From: JAZQNC01 sp045536155
GTDB taxonomy: Bacteria; Bacillota; Clostridia; Oscillospirales; CAG-272
Reading direction: 5' to 3'
DNA: 17,956 bases
Assembly (NCBI GenBank): GCA_045536155.1
Contig: JAZSMZ010000152.1
Coordinates: forward strand, 1 to 17,956
Every line of letters begins with the position of its first letter. Position 1 is the first letter of the stretch. Below, one piece after another: positions 14,482 through 17,956 of this stretch. The notes below the pieces were generated by a model. It made no database searches. It saw only the letters and a list, made by a program, of their open reading frames with translations, and was not told the origin of the DNA. Made by a program: the position numbers and the translations under genes.

Positions 14482-17085
14482 TTATTTTTCCAATTTTATC
14501 GTTGTGATCTTCTTTTTGGGCGAATTCATTTTGAGCTTTCGTCCGTCGAAAGCAAGCTCGCTTTCGATCTTTTCGTTGAGATTCGTTTTATATGCTTTTG
14601 CAAAATCGATACCGAGATCAAGCTCGATCTCCTCGTCGCTTTCGCTCGGATTGTAGAATCGAACGATGACACAATCGTCGTCCTCGGCCTTTTTGACTGC
14701 CGAAAGAAGGGTATTTTTACCCTTTAGCTCGGCAAAGGAAAATTCCTCGTCCATCGATCCGTCAATACCCGTTTTTGCCTTGTATGTAAGCATCTCGCCG
14801 GTTGCGAATGCATATGCCTCTTTTCGCATTTCATCATTCTCGCAAGAGCAGATTCCGACAGCGTACGATGCGACGTTTTTGCCCTTGCACTGGGCCTCGG
14901 GAGTAGGGAAAACGCCCCAGTCGCCAAGTCGGTCAACGCATCGAAGCACGGTGAGGGCGGCGGTGTTTTTGCCATCGCGCAGTATCTCGTATTCGCACAG
15001 TCCGCGGTTGGCAACAACCATTGATGCCCTGTCATCCGCGAGCATGAAAAACGCCTGCTGACGCTGTGAATTATCGGGGTTTATCCACTGCTTGCCCGGT
15101 GTTACGGGACGGCGAAGCAGATCGAACTGACCGTCGACAAAAACGGTGTCGGTATCAATACTGTTGGGGAAAATGACGCGCAGGCGATGATTGTCGGCGG
15201 TGTTAAAAATCTCACAGTCAACTTCGGCCATTTTCGATTCCTTTGCAAGTCTGATAACGCTCACAAATTCGATTTTGGTCATCTCGCCGCTGCGCTTTTC
15301 GCTGTCCGAATTTGAAGGAACATCGAGTGAATTTTTAACGGTGAAAACTACCTCGGTGTTGCTCTTTTTCGCGCTGATCTCGGCCTTTTTGCCGCAGGTC
15401 GTCAGTACAAGATCGCTCTTCGGAGGTGCATAAGCATACTCGTCGCCGCAGTCGCCCATATCCTCGAAATATCCGATTTTACGAAGCGAATTGCTCGATT
15501 TTTTATCGTAAAGATCGAAGCTTCCGTCTTCATTTATACTGATCTTGATAAATTCGTTTTCGGCGGTATTGCCATTGAGCGAAAGCGATCCATCAAGCTG
15601 TTTTTCAGCCTTTTTAAGGTACAAAGTGCTGTATCCCACGCCGCCGACATCTTCGGCGCAGACTCTTGCCGAAAGGCGTCTGTAATAGCCGGGCACGCGG
15701 AAAGCGTTGCGGGGCAGATAGTAATAAAATGTTCTGCCGAGATCCTCGATATCCGAAACAAGCTGCTCGCCTTTTGCATTGAAAATCGCATATTCTTCGA
15801 CGGGAGTGGTATCCTCGAGGGGCAGATCGAATATTACCGTAACAGTCTGACTGCGGGTATGTCCGTTTGGATTGAAAACGACTGCTGCTCCGACGGCATC
15901 GGGCGTTTTAGAGGTATTTATATTCGAAACGATGAAATCGAGCGCGCTGTCGCGTACGCTTTCGGCCATCGCGGTGCTCTTTTCAAATCGGCTCATGCAC
16001 TCGCGGTGAACGTCATCGATCGAGCAGCCGCAAATGCTGTCGTGAGCGTGATTTTTGAGCATCTCTTTCCAGGAGTAATTGAGAAGATCGTATCTGTATT
16101 TATCGCCGTAAAGCGAGGAAATGACCGATATCGGCTCGGACTGCTTTTCAAGGGTGAGCTGATTTTTGTGGTTGGCCTGCTTCATATAAATTCGGGCCGA
16201 TGCGGTGTTGACCAAAGTGAAATAGCCGTTGGTATTCTGTCCGTAAAGCTCGCCCGAGATCTTGGGGAAATCGGCCGAATACTTACGGATGGAATCCATG
16301 TAGTTGTAAAAATTCGAATGGACGATATCGATATCGTCAAAGTCGCCCTTTATGCTCTCGATAACGTCGCCTACGTTGTGCTGAACGGGCTGGTGATCGC
16401 ATCCGTTCATGCCGAGAAGATGGGGAGTTCCCGACACCGCATCGGTGTCGGCAATGAGCTTTTTCATGAATTCGACGGCTTTGTCGTGATCTGCGGGGAT
16501 CTCGTTTGCATTGTGGTACCAATGCGCGAAAAGCACCGCCATGATCGACGATCCGTCGGGTGACGACCAGATGAATTCACTGCCCAAACTTTGCTCTTCG
16601 GTAACGGTATTATTGTATCCGACGGGCACCATGCCGCGTCCGAAGGCGCAGTTGTCAATGCCAAAGCCGCTCACGATCTGAGGTGCTTGGGAAATATTGC
16701 CGAACGAGTCAGGGAAATAGCCTATCATCGTCGGCTCGCCGTACTTTTTGCATTCGCGCAGGCCGATGAGCATATTGCGCACGTTCGATTCCGACGAGAT
16801 CAGATACTCGTCCTGAAGCACGTACCACGGGCCGACGAATATCTTCTTTTCATCTATATACCTGCAGATCTTTTCTTTCATCTGCGGGCAGATCTCAAGA
16901 TAATCCTCGATGGGCACGATCTGTCCGTCGAAGTGGAAGCTCTTGAAATTGGGGTTTTTGTCAAGTGTTTCGAGCATATCGTCGATAAGCTCAACAAGCT
17001 TTGCCCTGTGCTTTTCAAAGGGCATATACCACTCTCTGTCCCAGTGAGTGTGGCTGATTATATGCATCGTTTTTTTATCTTTCAT
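14482..17085 (-). CDS. GH38-family alpha-mannosidase
   Basis: The 867-residue protein is a retaining, zinc-dependent alpha-mannosidase of family GH38. It has no signal peptide and is probably cytoplasmic. Catalytic-site motifs are SHTHWDREW (Zn ligands His14 and Asp16), GYFPDSFGN (nucleophile and Zn ligand Asp126) and NHAHDSICG (His348), which correspond to His90, Asp92, Asp204 and His471 of Drosophila Golgi mannosidase II. The central three-helix bundle (about 260-385) and C-terminal beta-sandwich domains (about 400-867) complete the usual layout. The N-terminal motif near residue 14 supports this start, although the ribosome binding site is weak (CGAGAT). The substrate may be N-glycan-derived manno-oligosaccharides or mannosylglycerate; I cannot decide from sequence. 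It has its own promoter, a leader hairpin and a terminator. Confidence 0.95.
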   Translation of the reverse strand: MKDKKTMHIISHTHWDREWYMPFEKHRAKLVELIDDMLETLDKNPNFKSFHFDGQIVPIEDYLEICPQMKEKICRYIDEKKIFVGPWYVLQDEYLISSESNVRNMLIGLRECKKYGEPTMIGYFPDSFGNISQAPQIVSGFGIDNCAFGRGMVPVGYNNTVTEEQSLGSEFIWSSPDGSSIMAVLFAHWYHNANEIPADHDKAVEFMKKLIADTDAVSGTPHLLGMNGCDHQPVQHNVGDVIESIKGDFDDIDIVHSNFYNYMDSIRKYSADFPKISGELYGQNTNGYFTLVNTASARIYMKQANHKNQLTLEKQSEPISVISSLYGDKYRYDLLNYSWKEMLKNHAHDSICGCSIDDVHRECMSRFEKSTAMAESVRDSALDFIVSNINTSKTPDAVGAAVVFNPNGHTRSQTVTVIFDLPLEDTTPVEEYAIFNAKGEQLVSDIEDLGRTFYYYLPRNAFRVPGYYRRLSARVCAEDVGGVGYSTLYLKKAEKQLDGSLSLNGNTAENEFIKISINEDGSFDLYDKKSSNSLRKIGYFEDMGDCGDEYAYAPPKSDLVLTTCGKKAEISAKKSNTEVVFTVKNSLDVPSNSDSEKRSGEMTKIEFVSVIRLAKESKMAEVDCEIFNTADNHRLRVIFPNSIDTDTVFVDGQFDLLRRPVTPGKQWINPDNSQRQQAFFMLADDRASMVVANRGLCEYEILRDGKNTAALTVLRCVDRLGDWGVFPTPEAQCKGKNVASYAVGICSCENDEMRKEAYAFATGEMLTYKAKTGIDGSMDEEFSFAELKGKNTLLSAVKKAEDDDCVIVRFYNPSESDEEIELDLGIDFAKAYKTNLNEKIESELAFDGRKLKMNSPKKKITTIKLEK

Positions 17086-17095
17086 GATCTCGTTT

Positions 17096-17129
17096 GCCGC
17101 CGAAAAAGCTAAAGATCGGCATCGGCGGC
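17096..17129 (-). promoter_or_regulatory. Leader hairpin just upstream of the alpha-mannosidase start
   Basis: An 8-bp perfect inverted repeat, GCCGCCGA (17096-17103) with TCGGCGGC (17122-17129), would form a GC-rich hairpin in the mRNA leader. Its base is 10 bases from the ATG. No T-run follows, so it is not a terminator. It may control ribosome access or mRNA stability. Confidence 0.55.
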
Positions 17130-17162
17130 AGCCCTTTCATAGTCTTCGCTCTGTTACACTAA

Positions 17163-17191
17163 ATTTTATCACCAAAGTGCAAAAATGTCAA
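17163..17191 (-). promoter_or_regulatory. Promoter of the alpha-mannosidase gene
   Basis: On the minus strand there is a perfect TTGACA (17191-17186), a 17-base spacer and TAAAAT (17168-17163) with an extended TGA before it. The leader is about 70 bases and includes the GC-rich hairpin. Confidence 0.88.
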
Positions 17192-17369
17192 TATTTTTCA
17201 CGTTTTGAGCCCCATTTTGATGCATAAAAACGGTGCAAAACAGGTCATGTTAATTTGCGACAAATTCACATTATATGTTTTTAACACAATGCACAATTTT
17301 TTTCGTGGATTTATGTGAAATTTCGTCGTCGTTTTGACGGTCAAATGCAGTTATTTTTCCTTATCCGTA

Positions 17370-17398
17370 TTGATTTTTCTTCATATATATGTTATAAT
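17370..17398 (+). promoter_or_regulatory. Promoter of the lactate/malate dehydrogenase gene
   Basis: TTGATT (17370-17375) and a perfect TATAAT (17393-17398) are 17 bases apart, with TGT before the -10. The leader to the ATG is about 90 bases. Confidence 0.72.
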
Positions 17399-17495
17399 TG
17401 AACTGATTATGGGTCGAAGTATTTTGTCGGCACATATATAAAAAACAGTCAAATTTATCAACACAATAAAAACTGATATCGGAAGGAACATTACC

Positions 17496-17956
17496 ATGAA
17501 CAAAATCACAATTATCGGAGCCGGCTCTGTCGGTTCGACAATCGCGTATGCCCTCACCATCACCGGAATCGCCTCCAACATCGTTATGATCGATATCAAT
17601 GGCAACAAGGCACTCGGCGAAGCACTTGACATACGTCAGGGCACTCCCTTCTGCCATCCCTGTTCTGTCTATGCGGGCGGTTATCCCGAAGCGGAGAATT
17701 CCGATATCGTTATAATCACCTCCGGCGTTGCAAGAAAGCCCGGCCAATCCCGCCTCGATCTTGCTCAGACCAACGTCAATATCATGAAGGATATCATTCC
17801 TCAGATCACAAAGTACGCTCCCAACGCTATTTACATAATCGTTTCCAATCCCGTTGACGTTCTGACGTATGTATTCAACAAGTGCTCGGACATCCCGCAG
17901 GAAAGAATCATAGGCTCGGGTACCATCCTCGACACCTCCCGTCTGCGCGCAAGACT
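17496..17956 (+). CDS. Lactate/malate dehydrogenase family protein, partial (C-terminus beyond right edge)
   Basis: The first 153 residues of an NAD-dependent 2-hydroxyacid dehydrogenase are present. The Rossmann motif is GAGSVGST (8-15), with Asp33 selecting NAD. The active-site loop is GVARKPGQSR (77-86), followed by SNPVDVLTY (117-125) and GTILDTSRLR (142-151). Arg86, Asn118, Asp146 and Arg149 match the catalytic and substrate-binding residues of the family (Arg109, Asn140, Asp168 and Arg171 in LDH numbering). The catalytic His lies beyond the edge. Arg80 occupies the position of Gln102, which binds lactate or pyruvate in LDH; arginine there is the malate dehydrogenase residue. Overall it looks LDH-like, but the substrate is open. 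GGAAGGA (17481-17487) lies 8 bases before the ATG. Confidence 0.92.
   Translation, partial: MNKITIIGAGSVGSTIAYALTITGIASNIVMIDINGNKALGEALDIRQGTPFCHPCSVYAGGYPEAENSDIVIITSGVARKPGQSRLDLAQTNVNIMKDIIPQITKYAPNAIYIIVSNPVDVLTYVFNKCSDIPQERIIGSGTILDTSRLRAR

Larger units (their letters stand above)
17086..17495. other. Divergent intergenic region between the alpha-mannosidase and dehydrogenase genes
   Basis: This AT-rich stretch holds one promoter for each direction (listed separately). The 178 bases between them contain no gene and no hairpin with a T-run. I see half-sites resembling a Rex operator (TTTTTAACACAAT near 17280) but no full palindrome. Confidence 0.6.

Noticed and set aside
17186..17215. 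Possible catabolite-control (cre) site near TTTTTCACGTTTTGA
   Set aside because: One half resembles a cre site, but the other half does not match the TGWAANCGNTNWCA pattern.
17270..17300. Rex-type redox repressor operator upstream of the dehydrogenase gene
   Set aside because: Only a half-site-like TTAACACAA is present. The full TTGTTAA-N4-TTAACAA palindrome is missing.

Overview
The window looks like chromosomal DNA from an anaerobic low-to-mid-GC Gram-positive bacterium of the class Clostridia, probably an uncultured gut-type member related to Oscillospirales or Christensenellales. The evidence is a PASTA-domain Ser/Thr kinase with its PP2C phosphatase, an [FeFe]-hydrogenase-type sensory protein linked to a SpoIIE-type phosphatase, consensus sigma-A promoters, AGGAG-type ribosome binding sites and strong intrinsic terminators. 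This placement is inferred from gene content and family resemblance, without any database search. I see no rRNA, tRNA, CRISPR array, insertion sequence or prophage gene.

Left end (1-2955, minus strand): a three-gene redox-signalling operon. It encodes a small thioredoxin-like [2Fe-2S] ferredoxin, a 559-residue [FeFe]-hydrogenase-like protein with a PAS domain and a helical C-terminus, and a SpoIIE/PP2C phosphatase that runs off the window. The hydrogenase and phosphatase genes overlap by 14 bases. This is the most interesting locus here: it resembles the putative sensory hydrogenases, whose signal and output are largely unknown. Its leader region (2776-3210) is unusual and contains repeated motifs.

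Middle left (3211-10033, minus strand): a LysR regulator with its own promoter; a 703-residue predicted TIM-barrel carbohydrate-active protein (DUF6259-like) behind a perfect-consensus promoter and a palindromic operator; a TTG-started SIS-domain sugar-phosphate isomerase; a U32 peptidase-like tRNA hydroxylation protein (TrhP type); and an M18 aminopeptidase with its own promoter and terminator.

Middle (10116-13921, plus strand): rlmN, prpC and prkC in the order well known from Firmicutes. The rsgA-rpe genes that usually follow are replaced by a perfect-palindrome terminator. This unit covers ribosome modification and Ser/Thr phosphorylation signalling that senses the cell wall.

Right (13933-17956): a small helical ferritin-like (DUF2383-type) protein and a GH38 alpha-mannosidase on the minus strand. 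A lactate/malate dehydrogenase family gene, cut by the right edge, is transcribed divergently from the mannosidase gene. The two carbohydrate genes and the isomerase suggest glycan use, with the dehydrogenase in fermentation. The dehydrogenase carries an arginine at the position that normally distinguishes malate from lactate enzymes.
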